Below are positions 8,961 through 18,411 of a stretch of DNA of 64,000 nt, piece after piece. Below the pieces are notes generated by a model. It worked only from the letters and a program-made list of their open reading frames with translations, was not told where the DNA came from and ran no database searches. The stretch's first letter is position 1. Each line of letters begins with the position of its first letter. Source of the DNA: Flavobacteriales bacterium (GTDB lineage Bacteria > Bacteroidota > Bacteroidia > Flavobacteriales_C > GCA-002722245); contig PBLA01000033.1 in assembly GCA_002722245.1 (NCBI GenBank), positions 130,813 to 194,812 of the forward strand. Reading direction: 5' to 3'. The position numbers and the translations under genes are program-made.

Positions 8961-10896
8961 GTTATTTTCTAAAGCCAACCTTTACCTCGCTGCTACCTGC
9001 TTAATTATTTTTAGCCTTCATAGTTCCCCTCTTCTGTTTGCTCGACTGCTTAATAATGACCCCTCTATGCATACAACACCTTTTGCATACAAAGCTCCTT
9101 TTGGATTAGCGGAAGACAACATTGCGTATGCATGTATGACTCGTTACGCGAGTAAACACCCCCAGCTCTATGTACCCAATGGGGTTGTTAAAGAAAATAA
9201 AAATCAGCGTTTCGCAATTGGAAATGTAGTTATTCTTTATCAAGGAATTCTACATCGTCTTCTCGGAGACATTAATCTAACCTATTACATCGGAGGGTTA
9301 TTACCAATATTTATTGGGGTTATTCTAATTTTCAAAATCATCCAACTTTTTTTTCAGCAACATGCGATCCCTATTGCAGTAGGAAGTTCAATACTTATTT
9401 TGTGCTCAAACTTCAACGACTTTTTTGGTATTCTTCAATTCCTTGATGGAATATTCTTCCAAGAAAATTATCATGGAAACTATCTTGTTTTTGGTTATTC
9501 ACAGCGATTTACCTACGCACAATCTGCACTACCCTTTTTTCTTTTTTGGATTTATCGTTTTCTCCGATATCGAGAAGAGTCTAATTTTAAAAACCAAGCC
9601 CTCTTAATCCTTTCCTTAATTGGATTACAATACGCATATTTCTACTATTGGACGTATGCCATACCTATTGTTATTGCATCCATTATTGTTGAGAAGAAAC
9701 AATGGAAAGAATGGAAATTATTACTCCTAGGATATGTGGTAGGAAGCGCACATTTCTGGTGGCAATATTACACCTTTACACAACTCGATTTTTATACCGA
9801 ATACCAGCAGAAGATGCAAGGAGTTGAAACGTTTCCTCTATTTTGGATTCTTATCGTTGGATCCCTTAATATACTTCCTTTTTTGAGACGCACAAACAAA
9901 CTACTTACTGCAGGTATCTTTTCGGCTCCAATAGTGATTTATATAATGGTTGAATTTATTCATAACTATGGAATACCTCCGTCTAATTTTATCTATAAAT
10001 CGCACTCGTATATTCTGCCATTTCCTTTGATTATCTTTGGTTTTTTAGCATTAAAGAAAAAGCATTGGGGACCGCAAGCATTTTTAAGTTTATCCAACTA
10101 TTTTCTCATTATTCTTCTTTGTTGTTTGAAATTCATTATTGGCTTTAACATCCAACCATTTCATTGGGTTTACACGGCTTTTTACCCACTATTAATTGTG
10201 TCTCTTATAAGTGTTTGGAAAAACTACATTCATTCCAAACACCTAAAATGGACAGTCATTTCCTCCTCTTTAATCATTATTATTATTGGAATAACCAATT
10301 CCTTCAAATTAGCCCAGTTTAATTATAAATTTTGGACAATTCACGATGATGAAATAGAAGTAATTAACCATTTAAAAGAACACCCATACAGTGTGATCGC
10401 AGGAAATAACATGATGCCCCTAATTACTTTTTTGGCCCATACCGACCTCTATATTTATGAAGGAATTTCATGCAATAATATTTCCACTTTTGATGAATCA
10501 GCACAGCGATTCATACACCCCTATAAATTAATGGGTTATTCAAACGAAGGAATTATTGAAGAGTATAAAAAATATGAACAAATACCAAAATACCATCAAC
10601 TATATACCAAAGGAAATATTTTTGAAAGAGACTCTTTGTCCAAAGTTTACCCAGATAATATATTAGGATCAGTAGAAGCTATGCTTCACTACTTTATGAG
10701 TCCTTCTGACTATCTATCAAAATTTAAACAGGCAATAAGTAACTACAATAATAGCGCTCAATTTGAAATGAACAAATTGATTATATATAAACCTACATTC
10801 AAGGGAAACTACTCAAAAATTAAAGGTCTGAAAGTATTCGAAAATGAAACATTCATCATTTATAATGTCTCATATCCTAATACCCTTAAAAAATAA
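8953..10896 (+). CDS. Multipass membrane protein, possibly GT-C-like (unknown function)
   Basis: About 647 residues, with roughly a dozen hydrophobic segments between residues 10 and 450 and then a soluble C-terminal region of about 190 residues. The ATG at 8953 overlaps the dusB stop by 8 bases; an in-frame ATG at 8935 is also possible. The architecture (many membrane helices, long hydrophilic loop after helix 1, soluble tail) resembles integral-membrane GT-C glycosyltransferases, but I see no diagnostic catalytic motif. The overlap with dusB implies one transcript. It converges on the E1 gene without an obvious terminator between. I do not recognise a named family. Confidence 0.75.
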   Translation: MDKLFSKANLYLAATCLIIFSLHSSPLLFARLLNNDPSMHTTPFAYKAPFGLAEDNIAYACMTRYASKHPQLYVPNGVVKENKNQRFAIGNVVILYQGILHRLLGDINLTYYIGGLLPIFIGVILIFKIIQLFFQQHAIPIAVGSSILILCSNFNDFFGILQFLDGIFFQENYHGNYLVFGYSQRFTYAQSALPFFLFWIYRFLRYREESNFKNQALLILSLIGLQYAYFYYWTYAIPIVIASIIVEKKQWKEWKLLLLGYVVGSAHFWWQYYTFTQLDFYTEYQQKMQGVETFPLFWILIVGSLNILPFLRRTNKLLTAGIFSAPIVIYIMVEFIHNYGIPPSNFIYKSHSYILPFPLIIFGFLALKKKHWGPQAFLSLSNYFLIILLCCLKFIIGFNIQPFHWVYTAFYPLLIVSLISVWKNYIHSKHLKWTVISSSLIIIIIGITNSFKLAQFNYKFWTIHDDEIEVINHLKEHPYSVIAGNNMMPLITFLAHTDLYIYEGISCNNISTFDESAQRFIHPYKLMGYSNEGIIEEYKKYEQIPKYHQLYTKGNIFERDSLSKVYPDNILGSVEAMLHYFMSPSDYLSKFKQAISNYNNSAQFEMNKLIIYKPTFKGNYSKIKGLKVFENETFIIYNVSYPNTLKK

Positions 10897-10936
10897 CAAT
10901 TCGTTTGATGAGAACAAGGATGACTAGAAAATCAAA

Positions 10937-13363
10937 TCAATAAAGAACAGGATATTTTTCTGGATCAACTTCATTCATCATTTCATAGGCAGTATCAAAA
11001 ATAAGTTCGGGGTTAGGTTTACTAAAATAATTCCCATCCGATCCGTAGGCAGGACGATGATCCTGAGCGCTTAAAGCACGAGGTGGTGAATCTAAATGAA
11101 AATATCCGTCTTGTTCATCCAATATTTGTTGCATCATAAAACCAGTTGCCCCACCCGAAACATCTTCATCCAATACAATTAAACGATTCGTTTTTTCTAA
11201 AGACTTTTGGATACTGGAATTTATATCAAACGGCAATAAAGTTTGAACATCTATCAATTCAGCAGAAATCCCAACCTCTCTCAATGACTTTACTGATTCC
11301 TCTGCGATTCCAACACAGGAACCATAGGTAACAATAGTTAAATCCGTTCCCTCAATAATTACATCTGGAATACCCACTGGAACTCTGAACTCACCAAGGT
11401 TAGTAGGTAAATCTTCCTTTTTTCTGTAATGTAAAAGCGGTTCAATAACCAAAGATGGGTCATGTGCCTCTAAAAGAGTATTATACATCCCTGCTGCCTG
11501 TGTCATATTTCTTGGAACACAAATCACAAACCCCCTCATAGAATTAATGATCATTCCCAATGGTGAACCCGAATGCCAAATACCTTCAAAACGATGCCCT
11601 CTGGTTCGGATAATCATTGGGGATTTTTGACCACCTTTGGTTCGCCAATGTAAAGAAGCCACATCATCTGTTAAGGTCATTAAGCCATATACTAGATAAT
11701 CTAAATATTGAATCTCTGCAATAGGCCTCAACCCCCTAATAGCCATCCCAGAACCTTTCCCCATGATAGCGGCCTCTCGAATACCTGTATCAAAGACTCT
11801 TAATTCACCATATTTTTCCTGCAATCCCTCACAACCTTGATTAACACCTCCAATTTTACCAGTGTCTTCACCAAAAATGAACACCTTAGGATTTTTGGCT
11901 AATATCGCATCAAAGTTTTCTCGCAAAATAATTCTACCATCCACAAGATTACTGGACGCTTCATAAGTGGGAGCGATTTCTTTTATACTGGATGAGGAAA
12001 AATCCCCATGCGCATATAAAAGCGAATTATAACGATCATGATTCGCAATTTTTGATTCATTTAACCAATCTGCTAACCGTTGTTTTTCATCCGGAATATC
12101 TTCAAAACGCACCAGTCGAAGTACTTTTTTTGCACAACTAATCATATAGTTGCGATAAAGATCCATCTCTCCAGTGAGTTCATCTCTATATTTTTTAATG
12201 AACGTTCTGCTTCGGCTCTTTGATGCAATTGCATCAATCATACCTAACACCTCTGTTAACTCGGCCTTTAATGGCTCTATATATTCCTTCCACGCAGCAT
12301 TTTTAGCATCACGAACTACCTTTTTACATTGCTTGTGAATAGAGGACAACTCTTCTTCACTTGCCCAATTATTATCTAAAATCCATTGTTTAAACTGAAC
12401 AGTACAATCATACTTCGATTCCCACTCTAATCGTTCCTTAGACTTATAACGCTCATGCGATCCTGAGGTGGAATGACCCTGAGGCTGAGTTAATTCAACA
12501 ACATGCACCAAAACAGGTATGTGGTTTTCTCGAGCCAATTTAGCGGCTTTATCATAGGCTGCACATAATTCAGGATAGTTCCAGCCCCTTACTTTCAAAA
12601 TTTCTATCCCATTTGAACCATTTTCCTTCTTAAACCCTTTTAGCGCCTCTGATATACTTCCTTTTGTAGTTTGTTTTTCTACAGGGACAGAAATCGCGTG
12701 CCCATCATCCCAAACACTCATCACAACAGGAATTTGTAGAACACCCATTGCATTAATTGCCTCTAAAAAGATTCCTTCTGAGGTAGAACCGTCTCCAATC
12801 GTTCCAAATACTATTTCATTCCCATTATTTGAAAGCGTAGAAAACTGATGTAAATTTTCATCTTGTCGAAATAACTTAGATGCTAATCCCAATCCCATTA
12901 TTCTAGGCATTTGAGCTGCGGTTGGTGACAAATCTGTGGTAGTAATTTTCATTTTCGTCATATCTTTCCACGATCCATCAGCATTAATGAAACGAGATCC
13001 ATAATGACAATTCATTTGTCTCCCTCCCGAGTGCGGCTCATTCTCCAAATTGGTGTCTGAAAATAATTGAGCATAGAATTCTTTTAACGAAACTTCTCCA
13101 AGGGCAAGCATAATTGTCTGATCTCGATAATACCCGCTTCTATAGTCTCCATCCATGAATTGCTTTGCTAAACAGAGTTGAGCCAATTCTTTTCCATCGC
13201 CAAAAATACCAAACTTCGCTTTGCCAGTAAGTACCTCACGTCTACCCATTAAGGATGCCTCACGACTTTCCATCATGATTCGAAAATCATTCAGAACCAT
13301 TTCTTTTACTACATCTTTTTCCAATTTAGGATCAATCGATGAAGATTCTTTGTCGTTGCTCAT
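10937..13363 (-). CDS. Fused alpha-beta E1 component of a 2-oxoacid (branched-chain type) dehydrogenase
   Basis: An 808-residue protein joining both halves of a thiamine-diphosphate E1. The alpha half has the TPP motif beginning GDG (190-192) and ending near DDGHAISVP (219-227). The beta half, from about residue 477, has NFDAILAKNPKVFIFGEDTGK, VFDTGIREAAIMGKGSGMA, a WHSGSP segment and HRPAYGSDG near the C-terminus. It should decarboxylate a 2-oxoacid (2-oxoisovalerate or pyruvate type) and pass the acyl group to an E2 lipoyl domain. Such fusions are common in Bacteroidota. No E2 or E3 gene is adjacent. The last residue of the TPP motif is D rather than the usual N. The exact substrate cannot be fixed from sequence. 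Confidence 0.88.
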   Translation of the reverse strand: MSNDKESSSIDPKLEKDVVKEMVLNDFRIMMESREASLMGRREVLTGKAKFGIFGDGKELAQLCLAKQFMDGDYRSGYYRDQTIMLALGEVSLKEFYAQLFSDTNLENEPHSGGRQMNCHYGSRFINADGSWKDMTKMKITTTDLSPTAAQMPRIMGLGLASKLFRQDENLHQFSTLSNNGNEIVFGTIGDGSTSEGIFLEAINAMGVLQIPVVMSVWDDGHAISVPVEKQTTKGSISEALKGFKKENGSNGIEILKVRGWNYPELCAAYDKAAKLARENHIPVLVHVVELTQPQGHSTSGSHERYKSKERLEWESKYDCTVQFKQWILDNNWASEEELSSIHKQCKKVVRDAKNAAWKEYIEPLKAELTEVLGMIDAIASKSRSRTFIKKYRDELTGEMDLYRNYMISCAKKVLRLVRFEDIPDEKQRLADWLNESKIANHDRYNSLLYAHGDFSSSSIKEIAPTYEASSNLVDGRIILRENFDAILAKNPKVFIFGEDTGKIGGVNQGCEGLQEKYGELRVFDTGIREAAIMGKGSGMAIRGLRPIAEIQYLDYLVYGLMTLTDDVASLHWRTKGGQKSPMIIRTRGHRFEGIWHSGSPLGMIINSMRGFVICVPRNMTQAAGMYNTLLEAHDPSLVIEPLLHYRKKEDLPTNLGEFRVPVGIPDVIIEGTDLTIVTYGSCVGIAEESVKSLREVGISAELIDVQTLLPFDINSSIQKSLEKTNRLIVLDEDVSGGATGFMMQQILDEQDGYFHLDSPPRALSAQDHRPAYGSDGNYFSKPNPELIFDTAYEMMNEVDPEKYPVLY

Positions 13364-13667
13364 AACGTTTGGTTTTCAATATCTCCAATATGCCTTTAAG
13401 AGACCATCAGAAAATGTCTTTCGAATAGCTACTAAAATAGGAATTTATGCGTTGAATTAAAAGTATATAAACGTGAAGCGAAACTGTTTTTTATTATTTC
13501 ATTATAACAAAATCAGCCAGTAACAAGTATTATTTTTTTTTATGTGCATGATTTTTAATCGATAATTAAAATCTTTTAAGCTATAAAAAAACATCATTAG
13601 TCTAAATTTAACATCATATTACTCCTCTTGTAGTACATAAATAAACAACTAAACACTCATCACCACA
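13364..13667. other. Divergent intergenic region (304 bp)
   Basis: An AT-rich gap between the E1 gene (leftward) and the 58-codon ORF (rightward), so it should hold promoters for both. I see no further ORF, repeat or strong hairpin, and no exact TAnnTTTG. TAAATTTA just before 13610 is the nearest -7-like match for the small ORF. Confidence 0.5.
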
Positions 13668-13844
13668 ATGAAAAAATCAAAGAGAATACGCGTTAAAATT
13701 AGAAAAGCCAAAAGAGCTGCCCTTGCAGATATGGAAAATACAATGTCTTTAGGCAAAGATGTGTTGTATGACATGCTAAATGAAGGTCTGTATAATCCCT
13801 ACAGTCATTTAGATATAAAATCAAGCGAAACAATGGAGCAGTGA
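13668..13844 (+). CDS. Small basic protein, 58 residues, unknown
   Basis: An ATG-initiated ORF of 58 codons. It starts with a strongly basic segment (KKSKRIRVKIRKAKRAA, residues 2-18) and ends with a neutral-to-acidic tail containing LYDMLNEGLYNPYSHLD. It stands alone between leftward genes and is followed 15 bases later by a strong rightward terminator, which argues that it is transcribed as its own unit. There is no signal peptide and no recognised domain. The basic N-terminus suggests nucleic-acid or ribosome binding, but that is only inference. It is too short for most ORF cut-offs and could easily be missed in annotation. Confidence 0.6.
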   Translation: MKKSKRIRVKIRKAKRAALADMENTMSLGKDVLYDMLNEGLYNPYSHLDIKSSETMEQ

Positions 13845-13858
13845 AATGTGATTTAGAG

Positions 13859-13879
13859 GCGCACGAGAGTGCGCTTTTT
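13859..13879 (+). terminator. Rho-independent terminator after the 58-codon ORF
   Basis: Perfect stem GCGCAC/GTGCGC with a GAGA tetraloop, followed by TTTTT on the plus strand. There is no T-run on the other strand, so it is directional and serves the small ORF. Confidence 0.88.
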
Positions 13880-13882
13880 CAC

Positions 13883-14620
13883 CTATTCTTTTCCTATTAT
13901 TTTTTTTAAATCCTCCGGAGTATCAATTCCTATACTCTCATGATTAGTTTCTGCTACAAAAATTTGATATCCATACTCCAACCATCTTAATTGCTCCAAA
14001 GATTCACTTTTTTCTAACAACGAAGCAGACAACCGTACAATTTCTTGCAAAGTCTCTACACGGTAGCCGTACAAGCCAATATGCTTGTAATACGCTTGTT
14101 TACCAATCCATTCCTTTTGTACTGAATCCCGTAAAAATGGAATTGGATGACGAGAGAAATACAACGCTCGTTGATCTACTCCTGTAACTACCTTTACTAC
14201 ATTAGGATTTATTAATTCATCATGATTAGTTAACGCTTTTTTCAATGTCCCAATTTGAGCAGGAGTGGTTTTAAATAAGCCGATTAATTCCTCGAGTTGA
14301 GCGAAATGTATAAATGGCTCATCTCCCTGAATATTTACTACTACATCGAACTCGTTTGGAAGTTTTTGAATGACTTCTCCACATCGATCCGTACCACTTT
14401 GATGATTTTTATTTGTCATCATAACCTCGCCACCAAATTCACTAACAACGTTTTTAATCCGTTCATCATCCGTGGCTACAATCACTTTTTTAAAAAATCC
14501 TGAACTCAACGCTTTTTCATACACATGTTGAATCATCGGTTTGTCATGAATTAGCACTAACGGTTTTCCTGGGAAACGAGTGGATGCAAAACGCGCAGGA
14601 ATAATAGCAATCACTTTCAT
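13883..14620 (-). CDS. kdsB: 3-deoxy-manno-octulosonate cytidylyltransferase
   Basis: A 245-residue enzyme that activates Kdo as CMP-Kdo for lipid A-core lipopolysaccharide. It begins MKVIAIIPARFASTRFPGKP, the nucleotide-binding signature, and has ATDDERI (49-55), GTDRC (76-80) and NIQGDEPF (96-103; D100 is a metal-binding position). The length matches the family. It is cytoplasmic and its presence implies Kdo-containing LPS. It starts with ATG and stands apart, with the aminotransferase upstream on the same strand about 60 bases away. No anomalies are seen. Confidence 0.97.
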   Translation of the reverse strand: MKVIAIIPARFASTRFPGKPLVLIHDKPMIQHVYEKALSSGFFKKVIVATDDERIKNVVSEFGGEVMMTNKNHQSGTDRCGEVIQKLPNEFDVVVNIQGDEPFIHFAQLEELIGLFKTTPAQIGTLKKALTNHDELINPNVVKVVTGVDQRALYFSRHPIPFLRDSVQKEWIGKQAYYKHIGLYGYRVETLQEIVRLSASLLEKSESLEQLRWLEYGYQIFVAETNHESIGIDTPEDLKKIIGKE

Positions 14621-14681
14621 ACTACTAAAGTAATGAGACTTTTTGTTGTAAAACAGATAAAATAACCAGTAATAGGCACCT

Positions 14682-15863
14682 TTATACTTTTAGCAAACGC
14701 TCTGCACCCTTTTCAAGTTCCTCCAAATCCTTTGCAAAACAAAAACGCAACAAATTATCTTGTTTTTTATCTTCATAAAACACGGAAATTGGAATAGAAG
14801 CAACCCCTTTCGTTTTGGTTAACCATTTGGCAAAATCCACATCATTTTCTTTTGTGATGGCTGAATAATCCAACAATTGAAAATAGGTTCCCGGACACGA
14901 TATGGACTTAAATTTACTTCCATCCAAGCATTGAACAAAATAGTCTCTCCTTTCTTGGAAAAACGCAGACAATTCCAAATATTTATCTTTTTTCAACGTG
15001 TAATCTGCTATGGCATACTGAAGTGGTGTTGGCACTGCATATACTTGATATTGATGAGCCCTCATGAAGCACTCCATCATTGGTTTAGGAGCAAAAACAT
15101 ACCCCATTCTCCATCCTGTAGTGTGGTAGGTTTTACCTAAAGAATATACTATAAATGATCGCTCAACTAAATCAGGATATTTACCAATACTTTCATGGCT
15201 ACAATCATCAAATACAATATGCTCATACACTTCATCCGATAAAATGATCACATTTGAATGCTGTACGATTTTTCTTAATTCTTGAATATCGCGTTTATTA
15301 AACACGGTTCCAGTAGGGTTTTGGGGCGTGTTTATAATAATCATTCTTGTTTTCTTAGATACTTTTGATTGAATATCCTTCCAGTCGTAGGAAAATATAA
15401 TATGTTGCGATCCATTTGAATCCAAGGTCTTTACTTTTTTTAATGCACTTCGAATGGGAATCCCTCCATTAAATCTAACTACCGGGTCATAACAATCAAA
15501 TGACGGATCAATAATAATTACCTCATCTCCTTTTTTGATCACAGCACTCACAACGGTAAAAATTGCTTGAGTTGCCCCTGCAGTAATACATATTTCAGAA
15601 TCAGGAGCATAAGAATAACCATTCTGTTCATCCATTTTTGCACACAATCGTTCCCTTAAAATAGGTACACCTTGCATTGGTGCATATTGATTTTTTCCGG
15701 CCAACATATAGTGATTAACTAGTTGGATTAAATCCTTATCCGCATCAAATCCAGGAAAACCTTGAGCAAGATTAACCGCATTGTATTGATTGGCTAACCC
15801 AGTCATAATTGGAAATATGGATGGTGGAATGCCTTGGAGCTTTCTTTGAATGTTTAATTCCAT
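14682..15863 (-). CDS. Class I/II aminotransferase, methionine aminotransferase-like
   Basis: A 393-residue PLP enzyme. It has VNLAQGFPGFD (30-40), typical of the YbdL/kynurenine aminotransferase group, NTPQNPTG (178-185), the SDEVYEH segment (209-215) and the Schiff-base lysine K244 in SLGKTYHTTGWR. YbdL-like enzymes prefer methionine and aromatic amino acids with 2-oxoacid acceptors. The chosen start is the ATG at 15863; an open extension of 19 codons upstream has no family-like sequence. An unusual plus-strand hairpin lies about 100 bases upstream. Substrate choice between methionine and kynurenine cannot be made here. Confidence 0.88.
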   Translation of the reverse strand: MELNIQRKLQGIPPSIFPIMTGLANQYNAVNLAQGFPGFDADKDLIQLVNHYMLAGKNQYAPMQGVPILRERLCAKMDEQNGYSYAPDSEICITAGATQAIFTVVSAVIKKGDEVIIIDPSFDCYDPVVRFNGGIPIRSALKKVKTLDSNGSQHIIFSYDWKDIQSKVSKKTRMIIINTPQNPTGTVFNKRDIQELRKIVQHSNVIILSDEVYEHIVFDDCSHESIGKYPDLVERSFIVYSLGKTYHTTGWRMGYVFAPKPMMECFMRAHQYQVYAVPTPLQYAIADYTLKKDKYLELSAFFQERRDYFVQCLDGSKFKSISCPGTYFQLLDYSAITKENDVDFAKWLTKTKGVASIPISVFYEDKKQDNLLRFCFAKDLEELEKGAERLLKV

Positions 15864-16046
15864 AGTTAAAGATAAATTATTCCTGCTATGCAAAACAGAT
15901 TGATTATTCAATTCTGGCATTGTATTTGGTTAACAATGATCGAACTTATCCTGTTTTATTAGAGCTCCCAGAAAAGTAAAATTTGATGGGGGCTTTTTAT
16001 TTCAGTTTAAACCATAAATTACCGTAAAGCACATGAGGAAATTTCT

Positions 16047-17168
16047 TCAAATCGAATCTTTAAAGGAAATTTCAGCAACAATTGGGTAATGATCGCTTAA
16101 CTCCTTTTCAATTAGGTTAAACCCTTTCACTTCTAATTCATGAGAAGTGAAAACATAATCAATTCTCATGAAAGGATAGTTACTGGAATGGGTAACTCCC
16201 AATCCTCTCCCTCTTTCCAAAAAAGCATCTTTTAAGTTCTCGGTTAACTGATCGTATGCATAAGAAAGTGGTATCTCATTTAAATCACCACAAATTATAA
16301 CAGGATAGGGGCTTTTCTGAATTTGCGCTTTCACGATCTCAATTTGTTCCACTCTTTTTTTAAAGCCACTATTTAACTGACTCACCAAATCCTTCGTTTT
16401 AGAAACATTTATTGCTTCAATCGTACTGTCTTTCAATCCTTTCATGTATTTATAGTGCTTTTTACCAAACTTAAAACTTTGAAGATGGATATTAAACACC
16501 CTTACCGTATCATCATCCTTTCTTATATCACTGATTAAAATCCCATTATTTTGAGTGTTTTTAAAAGGAATAAAAGCTTTGTAAAAAATAGGGAACTTAG
16601 AAAAAGTAGCCATACCATAATGATTTCCTTTTTCCTTAAACGTGTACGCATCATTCACATACTTAAAACCTTGTTTTCGTTTAAGCTCCTTTTTTGTTTT
16701 ATATTCTCCTGATGGCTGATTAAAATATTCCTGAAAACAAATCACATCTGGATTTTCATATCGGATCGACTTGTAAATACTATCCAGAATAAGACCATTA
16801 TCCTTACGCTCCTCCCAATCATCCCACTCCTCTCGTTGAATCCAATTATACACATCAAATAAACGAACATTATAACTCATCACAGACAAATCTCCTTGCT
16901 TTTGAAAAATGTTCAATGCGAAGGTATCTTTTAATCCAATTAAACCAATCACTAAAAACAAGCCGGAAATGAGTCGATATTTTCTCTTATAAAACACCAA
17001 TAAAAGAAAATACATATTCAATAAAAGCCATGCGGGCATTGAATACGCCAAAAAAGGGGCAAGACCTATAGTTTGGGGAGAAATACTGGTAACAAATAAT
17101 CCACAAACCACCATGATTCCTGAAAACCAATAAACAAACTTTAAGACTTTTTTAATAACCTTTCTCAC
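16047..17168 (-). CDS. Membrane-anchored endonuclease/exonuclease/phosphatase (EEP) family protein
   Basis: A 373-residue protein (GTG start) with three hydrophobic N-terminal segments (about 10-30, 35-60, 65-82) and then an EEP catalytic domain. Motifs seen are MSYNVRLFD (N100), CFQEYF (E147), VFNIHLQS, GDLNEIP and a C-terminal SDHYPIVAEI (the SDHxP catalytic motif). The DNase I/Mg-phosphodiesterase active site therefore looks intact. The membrane anchor places the catalytic domain next to the membrane. The substrate, whether nucleic acid, phospholipid or another phosphoester, is unknown. This arrangement is common in Bacteroidota. Confidence 0.88.
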   Translation of the reverse strand: MRKVIKKVLKFVYWFSGIMVVCGLFVTSISPQTIGLAPFLAYSMPAWLLLNMYFLLLVFYKRKYRLISGLFLVIGLIGLKDTFALNIFQKQGDLSVMSYNVRLFDVYNWIQREEWDDWEERKDNGLILDSIYKSIRYENPDVICFQEYFNQPSGEYKTKKELKRKQGFKYVNDAYTFKEKGNHYGMATFSKFPIFYKAFIPFKNTQNNGILISDIRKDDDTVRVFNIHLQSFKFGKKHYKYMKGLKDSTIEAINVSKTKDLVSQLNSGFKKRVEQIEIVKAQIQKSPYPVIICGDLNEIPLSYAYDQLTENLKDAFLERGRGLGVTHSSNYPFMRIDYVFTSHELEVKGFNLIEKELSDHYPIVAEISFKDSI

Positions 17169-17309
17169 ACTTTATAAAAAGAATCGCAAAAATAACCCTA
17201 TTGAGTATTCAGAACAACAAAAGCAATCGCGAAATATACATTATGAATTGATGAAAAAAACGATTCTTAATTTTAACGTGTAAGATGATTCTTTATTGGA
17301 GAGAGGGCT

Positions 17310-18212
17310 CTATTGAATAATTCCATTTCTAACTTCAATCGCTTTTGCCTGAATTTTCTCAAACAATTCTTCCGTTACTTCAACTTTAAAAAGTGGACTC
17401 ACAACTCGTTTACTTTCTGTTGATTTATCTTTAGAAATTTCCTCAAGCTTAATGCTATCAAACAAAACAACAAGTTCATCCAATTTATTCACCAAACTAT
17501 CAAATTGAGGTTCATTACAATCAGCCAACATGTTTTTCAAATTTCGTATCGCGGGTTTTTGCTCACCAATCTTACTCCAAACCTCCGATTCTTTGGGAGG
17601 TTCTGTTTTAAGGTTGACAGCAATATATAACCCTTCCAACCAAGCTCCAGCAAGTATTGATTTCGCAATAATTGGACGTTCATTGTCTTGCAAATACATA
17701 TCGGTATCCATATATGCTGAAGCCACAATATCAATCAAAGAATCTTTGTTACTCAAATTATCTTCTAACTTCATCATGACTTCCTCTGTATATACCCCTT
17801 GTATATTTAACTCATCAGACATCGCCTGTGCAGCGCCCATGAACTTCATCGCATCTTGTGGATAATCAAACATGCTCGTAAAACTCAAATCGGCAAAATA
17901 CACACCTAAATTCAATGCTCTTTTGAAATCCGTTACATAATTGGAAATACTGTTAGGATCATTTAATATCGCAACATCATAAACAGCACTTGTTTTGTGT
18001 AATATATCCGCCATTTCAACTGGAGAAGGTAATGTATAAACAACTTTTGACGCGTTCTTCAGCTCTTTTAAAGTTCGCTGAGAGACAATTCGCTCTTCCT
18101 CCTGATGGTTAGCACCAAGATCAGCTTCAATCTCTTTCGGCTTTATGGTTACATTTTCATCCCCGCATGCCACAATTGATATTATTGCGAGGGCATAAAA
18201 TAGTTTTTTCAT
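17310..18212 (-). CDS. Conserved Bacteroidota lipoprotein of unknown function
   Basis: A 300-residue lipoprotein starting at the ATG at 18212 (a GTG three codons upstream is possible). The signal peptide ends in the lipobox IVAC with C16. The mature part is largely helical, with a conserved-looking centre (DVAILNDPNSISNYVTDFKRALNLGVYFADL, about residues 75-105) and a later ILAGAWLEGLY segment. It is probably anchored in the outer or inner membrane facing the periplasm. I recognise the sequence style as a conserved hypothetical family of the phylum but know no assigned function. It is monocistronic as far as can be seen. Confidence 0.75.
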   Translation of the reverse strand: MKKLFYALAIISIVACGDENVTIKPKEIEADLGANHQEEERIVSQRTLKELKNASKVVYTLPSPVEMADILHKTSAVYDVAILNDPNSISNYVTDFKRALNLGVYFADLSFTSMFDYPQDAMKFMGAAQAMSDELNIQGVYTEEVMMKLEDNLSNKDSLIDIVASAYMDTDMYLQDNERPIIAKSILAGAWLEGLYIAVNLKTEPPKESEVWSKIGEQKPAIRNLKNMLADCNEPQFDSLVNKLDELVVLFDSIKLEEISKDKSTESKRVVSPLFKVEVTEELFEKIQAKAIEVRNGIIQ

Positions 18213-18386
18213 GTGAAACACAATATTGCGGTTAAAATACTCCTTTTCATTGATTTTGTTACGTTAACACCTAAGTTATTTTACTATTGTTTTATCGAGT
18301 GAAATATTATAAATAAAAATGCTTAAAATTACATACCCCTTTTTTAAAAGATGCCTTCCTTATCTGCGTACTTTCTTATAAAAAGT

Positions 18387-18394
18387 TAACTTTG
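18387..18394 (+). promoter_or_regulatory. Candidate -7 element (TAnnTTTG) for the GT2 gene
   Basis: TAACTTTG matches TAnnTTTG and ends 17 bases before the ATG at 18412. No convincing -33 TTG at the normal spacing. Confidence 0.45.
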
Positions 18395-18411
18395 ATAGTT
18401 CAAATTGAATT

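Noticed and set aside
10937-13363. Frameshift or misassembly as the cause of the long fused E1
   Set aside because: Alpha-beta E1 fusions of about this size are normal in Bacteroidota, and the join shows no truncated domain.
15864-16046. SAM-type riboswitch upstream of the methionine-type aminotransferase
   Set aside because: No conserved SAM aptamer arrangement could be traced. The only strong hairpin has its T-run on the opposite strand.
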